Source: Triops longicaudatus (Eukaryota; Arthropoda; Branchiopoda; Notostraca; Triopsidae). From it: DNA of 64,000 bases. The translations under genes were made by a program, and so were the position numbers. The stretch covers positions 124,001 through 188,000 of the forward strand of contig JAGQDJ010000278.1 in the NCBI GenBank assembly GCA_022885665.1. The letters run 5' to 3'. The notes beneath the pieces were generated by a model that saw only the letters and a program-made list of their open reading frames with translations, was not told the DNA's origin and did not search any database. Position 1 is the stretch's first letter. Every line of letters starts with the position of its first letter. Shown here one piece after another: positions 1 through 12,537 of the stretch.

Positions 1-3000
1 AAATGAAGTCATGATATAAATAATAATACAGATTGACCTCGTCCCCCTCCCCGAACCAAAATCCCGGGTACAGCCCTGTTGACGCACACATTTTATCGAG
101 TTACGCATTCCGGTCATTAACTAGTGATCATTCGCTCGAGTGTCTTTTGCATATGTTAACAGCTGTTTTGCTTTTTTTACTGTTTTTAAGGCGATAAAAT
201 GATTTCAGCGATTAGTTAAAGTTATTAAAAGCTACAATTATGAGTCAAGGCGTCAATCCACAGCATTTTACCCCGGCTTCTTTTTTTTATTTTTTATTTT
301 TTTTTTTTTTTTTTTTTTTTTGCTCGTACGTTAATTATTTTCAACTAATACAGTCAAATCTCGTATTAACGTAGACACAGGGGAAGGAATATTTGTGCGT
401 TATAGCCAATTGTACGTAATAACCGATATTGTCTAGAAATGTCTCAGAAATCAGTTTTATACTTTTATTTTCTGTCAATTTCTATTTTTCTGCGTTTCCT
501 TTCAAGTGTTAATGGACGCCAGTCCGCAAAAGCAGCCTTAAGTGCCATTTAAAAAAAATCATATAAAATAAAGCACAGTCGAATCAACACAGTTTTCTAC
601 TGTTTTTATCTATATATGTGCTATAAATGGCCGGTGGGAGTGATTTGAGAATGGAAGAACCGGAAAGGCTTGTTTGTGGAGCCCTACTAAATTGTGGAAC
701 ACTAGCTCGAGTAGCGTGATCTTGTGTTACATAAAGTTTCCTCTATAAGTTTCCACAAAGTTTCCATGTAAAATTACATAGGCGTTTCGCTGGGGCCTGT
801 GGACCTTACACGCTACAGTTCGTTGTAACCAGTGTACGTTATGGCGAAATTTTACTGCAATGAATTTTTGGTACGCGAGAAACTGAAGTTTTTCTTTCAT
901 TAAAGAATATTCGCATCAGGGTCGCCTTTTTCAGGGTAGAGGAAAGGTTTAATTGTTTCCACCTGTGCAATTCGCGAAAAGAAATTATCGCCTGCAAATA
1001 GAGAAAATGGTCGCTGAAAAATTCGTTCGGAAATATCGGGACCGCAGTTAGGTGGCTTTGTTTCCTTAGCGCTGAATTGCAAGTAGCAAATTTTTGGGGT
1101 TGGTAGTTGGTTTATCATTAATACCTGAACATAATGAACGGAATTGATAATGGATAATTTCGCAAAGCAACATAATGAACGGAATTGTTAATGGATAATT
1201 TCTCAAAGCGTGCATCCGCCAACATTGGCGAATTCAACATAGTGTTTGACACCCGTGCGCTCTGCCGTCCTGCATCATTTCACGTTTAGCTGCGGGAATT
1301 GAAAAACGTTAGGGATCACCACATACAGTTGGTTTGATGCGTTTGAATAACAGAATATGGATTGCTGGAACGGTTACGACTGATACCGTGTGCGGCGTTG
1401 GACAACTTGAACCCCCAGAACAACACCGCCTGTGGAAACTCCCACCACCCCGACCCTCACCCTTCGACATTGCTCTACATCAAGGTTCACACGGCATGGG
1501 ATTGTGATACAACAATGGTAAGCTCTACGTGAGAACATGTTTGTGACACATAAGGTGGGTGGGTTAAAAAAAAATGATATATGAATTTCTGCTTATTTCT
1601 ATAAAGACTACATGCAAAGGAGATTTTGACAAATTATGATATAAGGCAACTTAGCAAATAGTTTTAATGTAACAGATGAAAACAGAATTCTAGGCTTTAA
1701 AACGCAAATCGTTAATAAAAAAACGACGAAGGAGCAAAAATCACAGGGGATTTTTTTATTTCCTTACTGTCCTTTCGGCTAAATAAAATAAATAATGCGG
1801 AGAAAATGTGTTAACAATATATTTGACAAAGTATGTAACAATGGGATAAGTGTTTATATGAACGTTTTTAGATGCATTAGTTTCCAGATAACTCGTGCAT
1901 TCACTTACGTCATTTTTTGCCCTTTTTGTCTTATTTGCGAGGAAACGTTGATTTCTAGGATTGTTACTTTTTTAAAATGTAAAAAAATATAACATTTACA
2001 ATCCTGAGCCCAACTTTGGCCTAGCAACGAAACCTAGGTACAACTCAAGTTTTTATGTATGGTGATCCCCCATTTCTGCGGTAGATCGGTTCCGCGAAAA
2101 TATGGCGTAAACAGAAACGCGTAAACTGAGCAACGTTTAACGTGTGTAAGATCGGGATGCGTTCCGTGCCCTCAGAAGTTTATTCTTAATGAGTTACAAA
2201 AAAGTTTAGCAGAAAATTCTAATTTTAATTTATGTATACATAAAGGCTTGCCGGTTATGTCTGAGCAATTCTTAAACTGCTGTCGTTACTGGAATCCTTC
2301 AAAGGGTGTAGCAAACCACAGAAGTTAAATGCTGCCTATTCGACTTGGCTACGTCGGTCTTCTACTCCAGCGAATCTGCTTTAGTGCTTCGGAATTTCGT
2401 TTTTAGTTCCAAAATATTAATCCTTATGTCAGAGATAAAAAAAGTTCGTTTAATTTTGAGTCTAGAGCTTCGTATAACTTTTAGCAAAAATGTACCAAAT
2501 TTCAGATCGCGTAAAACGAGACCACGTAAATGGGTGATCACTGTAGGAAATGGGAATAAGCCGTAAAGAAAAGTGGAGAATTTCCATGATACCCAGGGCT
2601 GTTTATATTTTATGTAGTTTTCTACTGGCATTTTTTAGCTCTCACAGAATCCTGTCAAGGCTTCAAACATTTTCCATGACAAGTGGCAAATAGCTTACAC
2701 ATTATGGTAGACCGATGATCAAAGAAGGTTTTTGCTTCGTTCGGGCAGAAAAAAAATCAATGGTCTTTTCGTGAAATGCAAAGAGCCTTGTGTTAGCCCT
2801 TTTTGCTTATTGGGTACGTGTGTGGGTTACTGCACTTTCAAAAAGATGTGCGCTGAGTTTTTCAGGGGTTAAGACTTGCTTAAAAGTCTCAACGGTACAG
2901 TACTTATGAATTGAAAGATTTGGGAGGTAGAGTAAGAATACGTGGAAGCTGGTGCATTCTGTATAATTTACACAGCATTACTGTCAAAAAATTTGAAAAT

Positions 3001-3292
3001 ACCGTTTGTCCTCAATTTAACAGACTGTACTAGCACGCCCTTTTTACATTTAATAAATATCCTAGAAGAGTATTGGAAAATAACCCTTGCGAAAAATGTA
3101 GTCAATGAGAATAAAAGCGCCTTCACGTCCCAGTATTTAAATCATTGCATTCACAGTCCAATACACTAACAGACGGTATCTACACAGACAGCAATATATT
3201 ACATGCAAAATTACGGCAGTTTACATAATCTTGTGATAAAATTTGGTAAGTTCATTAATATATGGCAATTAACAAGACATAACGTCAAGGCA
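1..3292. other. Gene-free flank, AT-rich
   Basis: I see no recognisable gene, RNA or transposon ORF here. Short ORFs are present, but none has splice partners or family similarity. A T-rich run lies at about 281-321, and a 41-bp tandem duplication lies at 1129-1210. The 3' UTR of the peptide transporter on the minus strand probably occupies the last part. Confidence 0.6.
1129..1210. repeat. 41-bp tandem duplication, two copies
   Basis: Two adjacent copies begin with ACATAATGAACGGAATTG/A at 1129 and 1170. They differ at only about three positions over 41 bp, which suggests a recent local duplication. Confidence 0.85.
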
Positions 3293-6200
3293 CTAAAAGC
3301 CCGTATCAGATTCATACGCTTGGTTCTCTCTGCTGGAAGACGCTGTGTCAATGGGATCTTTCTTTTCAACTGCATCCTCATCAACGTGCTCTACATATTT
3401 ATACCGGATCGCCAGCACCATGAATACGAGCATATCGAGGAACATGAGTCCAGCAAACAAGAAAAACTCCATTGACTGTGATGTTCATAAAAGACAAAGG
3501 TTTAGCTTAACGAAACACATGTCACAAATTGGAATTTACTTGTTTTTCAAATGCTTTAGCTTCAGCCACGATAATTACGATAATATTGCCGAAAGCTACA
3601 GTAAGGAGCCAAACCGCTTGCATTAAGGATCTCATCGACGGTGGTGCCTGTAAATAAAAATTTGCAGTTGTTATTCATGTTATGTTCATTGTTTGATTTT
3701 CTTTATTATTTTTCTTTCTGCGTACTCATATTTCTTACCTGAGTAAAAGAAAACTGAAGACCAGTAATGGAGAACATAACCTCTCCTACAGTTACGATGA
3801 AATACTGAGGAAGTAGCCAAAGCATATGCACGGAATTAGGCGGGGTCAAAACCGTCGTGTTCACAAACTAAGAAATCTCCACGTAAGTATTTGGAAAACA
3901 ACTGATTAGCTAGTTCCTCAACAGTACTTACATTATATTCGGAACCATTCAAAGAACGTTGAGCTAAAACTAGATAAGAACCTCCAACTTTAATGTCCAC
4001 GCTACCGGATCCATCCGTTCCATCTTCGACAGTTCCGTCACTTCGTATCACAGGCAAATAAACGGTATACCTAATGATTATTCGTTAGTCGCACGAAGCA
4101 AAAGTTATTTCATTTATTCGTCTTTCACCGGCCGGGTTCGACGGGTCGAGTGTGCGACTCTCCCACGCCAACTATATCCGTGGTCATATTTTCACTGATT
4201 GGAAACGAATAACTCTTAGTCGTGCTTTTCAAATGAATCTTTGCTTCCGTGAGAAAAGGTTGTCCAAGGTCGAAAATAACCCTAGAAGGACAAATTGTTA
4301 CTAAAATGTACTATATTTCGGCGCCTTGTTTTCTATAAATACTTCAACAGCGGATCTCCCTTCGCTGTTTTTTCGAGCTCATTTGGTGTAGGCATTTGCG
4401 TAAGTTGTAGGGTTCCATTCCGTAGAGTAGCAAAGACAGAATGAGACTACAATAACACACTAATTAATTATACCTATTGTGAGGTTACAACTTTTACTTT
4501 GGTGCTTTTGGCGTTAATCATTGCTGACCATTCTGCGTTATGGACATTAACCTCTCGGCAGTTTTGTACGTCTTTAACGCGAGTCTGCATAGAGTATTTT
4601 CCCGCGACGATAGATCGTAAGACTAAAGTGTCGCGACCTGTGATGTCATATTCCTGATAGCTGCTCTGCCCTTCTTGTGACAGTTTTAGGTACAAGGAGC
4701 ACGGTAGGCCATTGATTACATTTATTTCAGTTTCACCAGTTTTGGGAATTACAGCATAAGTTGGCTTAAATTGTCTTATTAGATTATAAAGAGATAGGCG
4801 ATATGTGTAAATATTACCTCTAACTTCAGTTCGACTATTCCGGAAACAATGAAGGAGAATCCAGCAAGTATACCTCCTACGGTTATTCTCTGCAAAGGTG
4901 TTAACCAATTGCATTTGCTAAAAATCGGGTATACAAGTCGATCGAAAACGGGAACCAAAGCCAGGACCAGCAAAGGATTTGCTACTTGCATTTGATCAGG
5001 CTTGATGACATAACCAAAAATTTCACCATTCATTCTTCGGGCTTGGAAAGTCCACCGAGATCCCTGAAAGTGAATGAAATACTCGAATGAAACGAGGTAG
5101 AAACGTGAGAGAAAGTCCAGGAAAATTCCAGCATATAAAGTTATTATATCTTTGTTTAACAAATGTTCCCAGTGTTCGTTTCTTCAACATTGTAAAGAAG
5201 CACGTAAAATTTGAAATTCAACAGTATTAGGATTTCCATTCGTTTTCCAGCCGAATTCACACCCAAACGACACCTACTGGACATCATGATAGCTATACTT
5301 GGAATTTTCGTTCGAATTTTGCCGGGAATATCATTGCACTGCTCAAAATGGCATAATTTTAGTACTCATAATGAGCTTACCTGCTGATCCATCAATGCCC
5401 AGAACATTGGCAATGGTAGATAGAGCACCAAAACGTGCATCACAGTTTTGATGTCCGAGATAAGTCTTTCATTATATTTGTCGTTGGCATAATCAAGCCA
5501 ATGCTCTTTTTTCCCGCCATTTCCTGTAATCTTGTTCTTCAAAGCCCGCTATAAAGTGGTAAGAAAAAGGGAAATTTCCAAAGTTAGCATTTACTAGATT
5601 TCGACTGAATTACTTACTCCAACACATTTCGAAACGTCCACAATAACATTTCCTTCCGGTTCTTTCACTTTGTACATTGGCTTGCCGCATACGAACAGTA
5701 CTATTGCGAATAGTACTTGTGATTATGAAGATCGCTAAAAAAAATGTTTCGGACTTACCTACTGCAACAACCATCAAAATAGCAGGGACGCCGAATGCCA
5801 GAGGGAAGCATGTAGATTCCTCAAAGCATGAAACTTCACGTAGCATGGGAGTGAGAATGGTTGAAAGTAAGGAGCCCGCATTGATGGAAAAGTAAAAAAT
5901 TGAGAAGAACTGGTCTAGTTGTTTGTTTTGTTGAGGCCGGACAAACTGATCGCCACCAAATGCAGAGACACAAGGTTTGATACCACCTGTACCCACTGCG
6001 ATTACAAACAGGCCGAGCAAAGAAAACGCCCTACAATTTTAGGAAGCAAAAATTCATTATTCTCTTATCGTACGAATGGAGACTAATACTCACTCTCGAG
6101 GTAGCGTGTTTGGAATAGAAGATGCACTGAGCAGAACATTACCGATCGAATAGAGTATTGATAAGTAGAGAATTGTTCTAAAAACAGGAGAGGCTTCGAA

Positions 6201-9200
6201 TTAGCTATGTTCAAATCAGCTTGAAAGTAGATGGTAGCAATAGACAAAAGCATGCGAGTGCTAACTCAATTGTAACAATAATACTGTCGAGCTCACATAA
6301 CTTCCATTCGGTTGGTTTCCTAGCTCGCTGAACTTCAAGGTATGCTCAAGTCCCATGGCAATTCAATTTAAGCTCAATAAACACAGGCTAGATTTAAATC
6401 GACTCGCTTAACTTTACAAATCGCGTTTTTTTCATAGTCAGTGGCGCAGCCAGGGGGTAGGCCCGGCAGGCCCAGGCCTACCCCGAAATCCTTAAAAAAA
6501 TTCTTGACTCCTCCTTTTCGCAATTGTAGCAGGTTTTACATTGAATTGCTTATATTTGTATCAGTACCGATTTTGTTATGCCGATGTCGTTTAGGGCTGG
6601 ACTAGCTGGCCCCCCGCAAATAAAAATTTAGTTGAATTGAGGCAAATTGAGGGGCGTTTGAGTGTACAGGCCTACCCCGAAACAAATTACTAGCTGTGCC
6701 TCTGTTCATAGTGTTCTCATTCGCCGTGGGTATCTTTCAGTGGTAAATAATTCCAGTTAACTACTGCCCGCTATGTACAAAGACATGCACGAAGATTTTT
6801 TATGACATAAAAAAACTTTCACCTTTCACAACCCTCTATTTTCTGTTCGGTATTTTCCGATTTCCGAATCAGTTCTTGCATAGAAAGCGTGAAAAAAAAT
6901 GTCTACGAAAAAATTTAATACAGTGGTACCCCTTTAACGAACGCACTGCATAGCGAACAGCTTGTACGACGAACTAGCGCGTGGGCGAAAAAATTACTCA
7001 CACAACGAACTCCGCCTCTTGCAACGAACCGGTTTGAGTGAGCAAAAAGTTTTTAAAATTGGTGGTTTCGTTTCCCAGTCTGCACGCATGCATTACAGAC
7101 GAGAACACGTTGGGTTCCCCACGCCAGTCAGCTGCTGACAAATAGCCTGTTTGCGTACCACTGTTTGGTTACCTAGTTTCAGTTAATTTTTTTTTCGATG
7201 GTGCTTAAATGGCACCAGAGAATTCTTTTAATAAGAACAGGAAGAAATTTCTTCAGACGAAGAGGTGGATGAGCGCACCGATTCTCATATGAAATGTTAT
7301 CCTCTGAGAGAAGATCTGGACTCAAGTAACAATGGCTAAAAGTTTGATGTTGTTCAAGAAGTAATTTCAGAAAAAAAACTTTAGCTGTGAGGAAATAGGT
7401 GCTGCGGATAGCATTCTAGCTCGTTTAACTTTATTCTGACTGGTCTGTCGCGAATCTTCGAAGTTAAGCGAGTTCGACTGTAATAATTCACAAATAATAG
7501 ATTATGACACACATTTTCAACGAATTTTTATAAGCTCTCAATTATTTTTTCATCTTGTTATTTAAGTAGCCTAAATGCTCAGCTTTTGTACATTTTTGTG
7601 CACTGGCACTGTAAGGCTTGGCCAATTGTTGATGACCTTTTTGAGTTCAGACGAGTTCAAATCTACAAACTGTTCAATCATGGTGATGTTACTTAAATAT
7701 TGCGAACGTCTGTTAAATGGAGAACCTCATTCAAACTCTCACCTGTCACAAACATTGCCCTTCGCACTGCACTGACCAACCCAAACAGCGTGAGTTACCC
7801 AAACGTAATAATGGTGTCATTGTAGACCACGTTCTCCAACCCAGTAATGTAAAATTCCTATTATGTCAAACGCAGTCACTTCTCTGAGTGGGTCATGCGG
7901 AAATGTGCGAAATTCCACATGCGAAGCCGTTTTAGCACTAGCGACCTAAGGTTTATCAGCCGTTGTGGGCGTCAGCCGTAACAATTTCCGCATTGACGGC
8001 CGGGGTGTCGGTGTGTAGGAACCGCCATTTTTCGCGAGTGATGCTCATATGTCCAGATTATGTTCAGATTACTAATTTTACAGCTACTTTTCTTGGCAGG
8101 TTTTTGACCTTACATTGTGATTATTTCAGAAAAAATAAATGAAGTGCAATTATAGCGGCCAGAAATGCGATTTACATTATGTTATTACCTACTTGCACTC
8201 TATTTTTCAGTACCTCGCATATTCCTAACACTAGAAACTGCTGTTGGACTTTGTCAACTGACTTGCCAGCCACCCACTTGTCACAGCTGGTTAAAAGAAT
8301 CGGAGTGCTACTGTATCCCGCGTAGTCAAAGGGTCCCTTGACTTGTGTGAGAAGTCTTTCCTTTGGCGCCATTGAAATAGACTCACGTTAGTTAAAAGGA
8401 GCTTTCTGATAAGTAATAACTGGGTAATATACAAAAGATCGTGGGAAACACTACGGTCCATTTATTCTTGAATCCGACTTGAAAAAGATCCGCCTTTCAT
8501 TTTTACTTGAAAAAGCAGCGCTAAAGTTTCAAATATGGCAGAGAAACAAAGATGTTTTGCGGCGTTTTTTTATGCGCAGTTTTCTCACCAATCAAGTTTT
8601 CAACGTATTTTAATGTGGATTGGATAACGCTAAGGTTATGGAAAAGTTAGAAAGTGGCCATCCCTGTAGCCAAGGAAGGGTTGAGGGTGTAAAAAAAATG
8701 AACCCCCTGAACCGAAATCGTGGCTACGGTCCTCAACGTGTTAATTACGTAACAATAGTTATTTCAGGACACTTTGGGTCACGCTGCGTTAGGTATTTTA
8801 TGAATATATATTTCGTTAATATTTTTCCATCCTGCGGGAAAAGCACAGGTCCTGGCCTGGCCACTGTATTTCCTTTCCTCTTACCGCAAATTAACTAACC
8901 GGCAGAAAAAGGAAAATTCCGTTGACTATAGTTCAATAAATTTTGCACAAAAATTCTTCGATATAAATTTTGCAATACCCTCTACCAAGCACAAATTATT
9001 AAAATTCAAATATTCGGGGAAATGCTTAGAGGTTTCTTTAATTTTCATACATAATCCAGGCATTTTTTTAAAAAAAATATAATGGCTACTTCAAATACTT
9101 CGTAGGGTATAAAAAATTGTCAGTCAAAACTTTAATGTCACAAGTGTTTTGGGAAAGAACACAAGCGTAGGGGAGAGAGATCAGTTGCAATGGCGTCAAA

Positions 9201-11004
9201 TCAGAAATAAAAAATGTGCTAAAGCTCATTACGCAGATATCTGGGGGGCATGCACAATCAATGCCTCGTGAAACTACGCAAATGACTTGCGAAAAACTCC
9301 CACGAGAAGAAAAAGACACTGCAGAATTTCAAACGCTATTTCAAAATATGAATTCAAAAGTTAGCTTAAATACGGATATGTTCCAGCATTACGAATGAAA
9401 CACGGATGCTATTTGACTAAAAAGTATCATGTTAATTTCGGGTGTGCATAGCTTCAGTTCATATTTTAGTTTCGTACACTAAACGAAAAACGAAAAATTG
9501 TGCTTTCCTATGTCCCATTGGTATGCCTTTATCATAGCAGGAAAGCCAACCTTACCAGGGATATACACCTGTGGCGTGTATAGAATACAAATGAGACGCG
9601 TGCTCATCACTTATATTATTTTGGGGCTAACGTTTTCGTAGCATACCATAAAATCCGCAATAAGCCTACGTGATAGTGACTTCGAGTAGTGCGAGTAACT
9701 TGAATACAATGGAACGAACACAATTAGAAACCTTAATTTTCAATGTTTAATGAAAAGAAACGAAAGCCGCGAGCTCGTCAAAGGCGTTTTTGAAACGAAT
9801 ATTGCTTACGGCTTATCACACGCTAACCATGACCCTTTTACCTAGATTTCTTTACTATACAGTCTTACCCTTTTTTCATATGTGTAACGGAAAACGAGTC
9901 TATTCTCCACACTTACTTGAACTTTCCCCAGTACGTGTCTGCGATAATAGCCCCAAAAACTGGTGTAAAATAGCATAGCATGCCGAACGCATGGTAAACA
10001 ACGGTGGAGGTGTCTTCACTGTACTGTAGCACGTTAGTGAGGTAGAGGGCAAGGACGGCTGCAAAGATACAAAACAAAACCAACAGTTTAACAATAGTCG
10101 AGTATGCATTTTCGTTACATTTCAACTACATATTATAGTATTTTTCTCCTGTGATACTTCTCAGCTTTGCTAATCATAATTGTCTACCCTTGGGATACAA
10201 GAGTTTTGTTTATAACAAGAAAAGGCTGACCTCAATCTCAATATAGCGGTTCGACCACTTTTCGACTATGGACAAACGGTTAAACTAGGTCGCCGTAGTT
10301 TTAAGCGTACGTCATTGAAAACATAATTGCCAAGAACAAGGTATAGGTGACATTTAGCAAAGATAGTGTGTCTCTTTCTCACCACACCCTTATGTGGCCA
10401 TGACCTAACACATTTTCGACCATTTACGGTAGTACGTCAGACTTAGGATCCTGCTGCTTTATTGCATGCGATTAATAAATAAATAAGAAAATGTTAAGCT
10501 CGAGAAAAGAAGACAAAAGCCTACCACTCTCATTTTTTTCGTTTAATTTCTATTTATTTACTTAAACTAGGCAAGCCTTTCTTGTAAAAGTTATGGCTTT
10601 CCATTTTGTGCTTTCACAAACACTTTTACAGTCTTTAAGGGAATGTGAAAATTTACCTTTCATTCCGTAGTAGGAGAATCTTTCGCAGAACTCATTGCAG
10701 ATAATGAAGAAGACTGATTTAGGGTACGGCAGTTTCTGTCAAAGAAAGTTGATTTAGTCCGATAACCTTTACAGTTTGGTCGATTAATAAACAAAAAATG
10801 TGCTTAGCAAGAACGTTAAGTGGTAACGGTGTGGTTAATATGCTTTTATTGGGGAACGCAATTTTCAGTTTTCTACCCATATGTTGCTTTTGAATGAAAA
10901 TATAGTATTAGGTTGTGTTCGGCATACAAGATTGTCTTTAATATGAATTGAACAGAACATCGTGAATGCTATACCTTTTCTTTGTTTTCTGGATCATGGC
11001 CCAT
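3293..11004 (-). CDS. SLC15-type proton-coupled oligopeptide transporter, complete 15-exon gene
   Basis: This gene encodes a plasma-membrane proton/oligopeptide symporter of the POT/PTR (SLC15A) family, which imports di- and tripeptides. Exons, 5' to 3' on the minus strand: 11004-10975, 10735-10657, 10058-9917, 6177-6094, 6030-5759, 5715-5618, 5548-5381, 5063-4818, 4764-4498, 4446-4343, 4281-4129, 4070-3932, 3867-3739, 3647-3540, 3475-3293. All joins keep phase and give 733 aa, close to vertebrate PEPT1/PEPT2. Seen: the ExxERF proton/peptide motif (E25, E28, R29), the segment YLTNVLQYSEDTSTVVYHAF in the first helices, GTGGIKP from about residue 125 with FGGDQF (PTR2 signature), and a long extracellular loop at about 374-594 between helices 9 and 10. 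The last exons carry TGLQFSFTQAPPSMRS and the final helices. The start is the ATG of a 10-residue first exon. The 3.7-kb intron 3 holds two DNA transposon remnants. PEPT1 and PEPT2 cannot be told apart from this sequence. Confidence 0.95.
6439..6704. mobile_element. hAT-type MITE with 8-bp target-site duplication
   Basis: The element starts CAGTGGCGCAGCCAG and ends with the imperfect inverse, CTAGCTGTGCCTCTG. It is flanked on both sides by TTCATAGT (6431-6438 and 6705-6712). An 8-bp duplication with CAG...CTG ends is the hAT superfamily signature. It is 266 bp long with no ORF, so it is non-autonomous. It sits in an intron of the peptide transporter. Confidence 0.85.
6921..7480. mobile_element. 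Tigger/pogo-like (Tc1-mariner superfamily) remnant
   Basis: The left end reads CAGTGGTACCCCTTTAACGA and the inverse of the right end reads CAGTCGAACTCGCTTAACTT. TA dinucleotides flank both sides (6919-6920 and 7481-7482). The ends resemble pogo/Tigger termini. The 560-bp interior has no intact transposase. The terminal repeats are diverged, so the copy is old, and the assignment rests on the ends only. Confidence 0.55.
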
Positions 11005-12537
11005 TTTATACTTCCTTGTAATTTGCTTAATAAATAAAACCGTTATGGGTTCCCTATTACAAGGCTTTAAAAACAATTTGAATCTTGCACGAATTACACT
11101 TGTAAATAGCACATATGCGGCAGAATGTGCCCTTTTCGAAAACGAATGTTTTTGACAACCAATAGTTGTCAAAAGGAACTTTGGCTTTCTATGTAGTTAC
11201 TCTTCGTTGATTTACCAAACACTGGCGCATGCTACGAGTGCGTGGCGATTGTCACAACCTTCTGTAGAACCTGTTTTGATCCCAGAGGTGTCCGAAAGCC
11301 CACGGCAACAGGTGGGTAACTCCCACCTACAGGGTTCCTAGTAAACTGCTCTCGACTAGGCTTTAACTGTGGTTCTGCGAAGAATGAAGCCAGGGGAAAC
11401 CCTGGTGGAGGTCCGCGTTTTGCGAAGTGCTGAATTTAGGTGTTGCAATATACTAAATGAATACTGTACGAGGAGCACGAGGAAGGATGTTAATTTGCCA
11501 GATTTTAACAATTGATCAATTATAGTACTCCAAGGTCACACCTTGGGGAGATGAGGGGGTTTAAACTCAATTCTATATGACATTTATTTTAGATTAGGAC
11601 GGTTAAGAAAAGTCGTAAAGGAAAAAATAAGAATTATAAAAGAAGTAAAAATAGGGCAAATTAAAAAGATTCGTAATATATTCCCACCCAGAGAAGAGAG
11701 GACGGGTGACTTTTTTTTCAACACGATACGTTGAAGTCCTAAATTCTATATACTATTCCTAGTTTTTGTGTTTAGTGCTACCCCAATGGAGGCGTTTTTC
11801 CCTTCTTTTGTGTGTGTTACCTTTGGTCTAGTATGCACACGCTGGACTAGAGGGTGACTTTCTAAGAAGAAGTAAAAAGGGTTATAAATGGTATGTTCTA
11901 AAGGAAGTACATTATCGTATACATAAATCATAACTACACGAGTTACCTTCCTTAGAATAATCCTTTTCGGAGCACAGATCGACTGTAGCTTTGCGGTTAT
12001 TCATAATTTTCAACACTGATCTTAAGGCCTCGTTTAGCCAGTAAAGGGGAAAGGAACACGTGTAGTGAAGACCCCTGCGGTAGGACAAGCTTAAGCTATG
12101 TTGAGCAGTAAACGGAGAGCATAATATTCTTGGCGAACAGGTGGCTGCAAACCCATATGTTGCACCCACATTAAACGACTCCTAGGACACCTGCGCTAAT
12201 GTTTCATATGTAAACATAGTCGAGTCATAACGTTCCAAGTTTTTACTATTTTACTTCTAAACCGATTCTAAATTCAATAATCTCGCGACTTCTGTTTTGT
12301 TTGTCAAAATCAGCAGTAAATCTGGTTGAATGTTGTATTCAATCAAAGTGCACACTTTTGTAAAAGAAAAATCCCCAACTTTACGCAAGTATGTCACACC
12401 CACATGTAGGCAATTTTTGACGTCCCATTTCAAGCTACTGGCCTACGACGAGGTTTGTCAGCGTTTGGTATCGCCAGTGTCCACCCTCCTCTAGCTCCAC
12501 CCCTTGCGATGCCATTGGTTGTGCTACCACCATTGTA
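11005..12537. other. Intergenic between transporter and lysine-rich gene
   Basis: This holds the 5' flank of the peptide transporter and the 3' flank of the lysine-rich gene. I found no further exon, RNA gene or transposon end. Confidence 0.5.

Larger units (their letters stand above)
6178..9916 (-). other. Large intron 3 of the peptide transporter
   Basis: This 3.7-kb intron separates the exon ending YWGKFK from the exon beginning TILYLS. It contains a 266-bp hAT-type MITE (6439-6704) and a 560-bp Tigger/pogo-like remnant (6921-7480). I see no other recognisable gene in it; the short ORFs inside look like chance. Confidence 0.8.

Noticed and set aside
3836..3866. Apparent frameshift in the peptide transporter after HDGFDP
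   Set aside because: A 64-nt intron (3868-3931) explains the change of frame and restores the conserved sequence.
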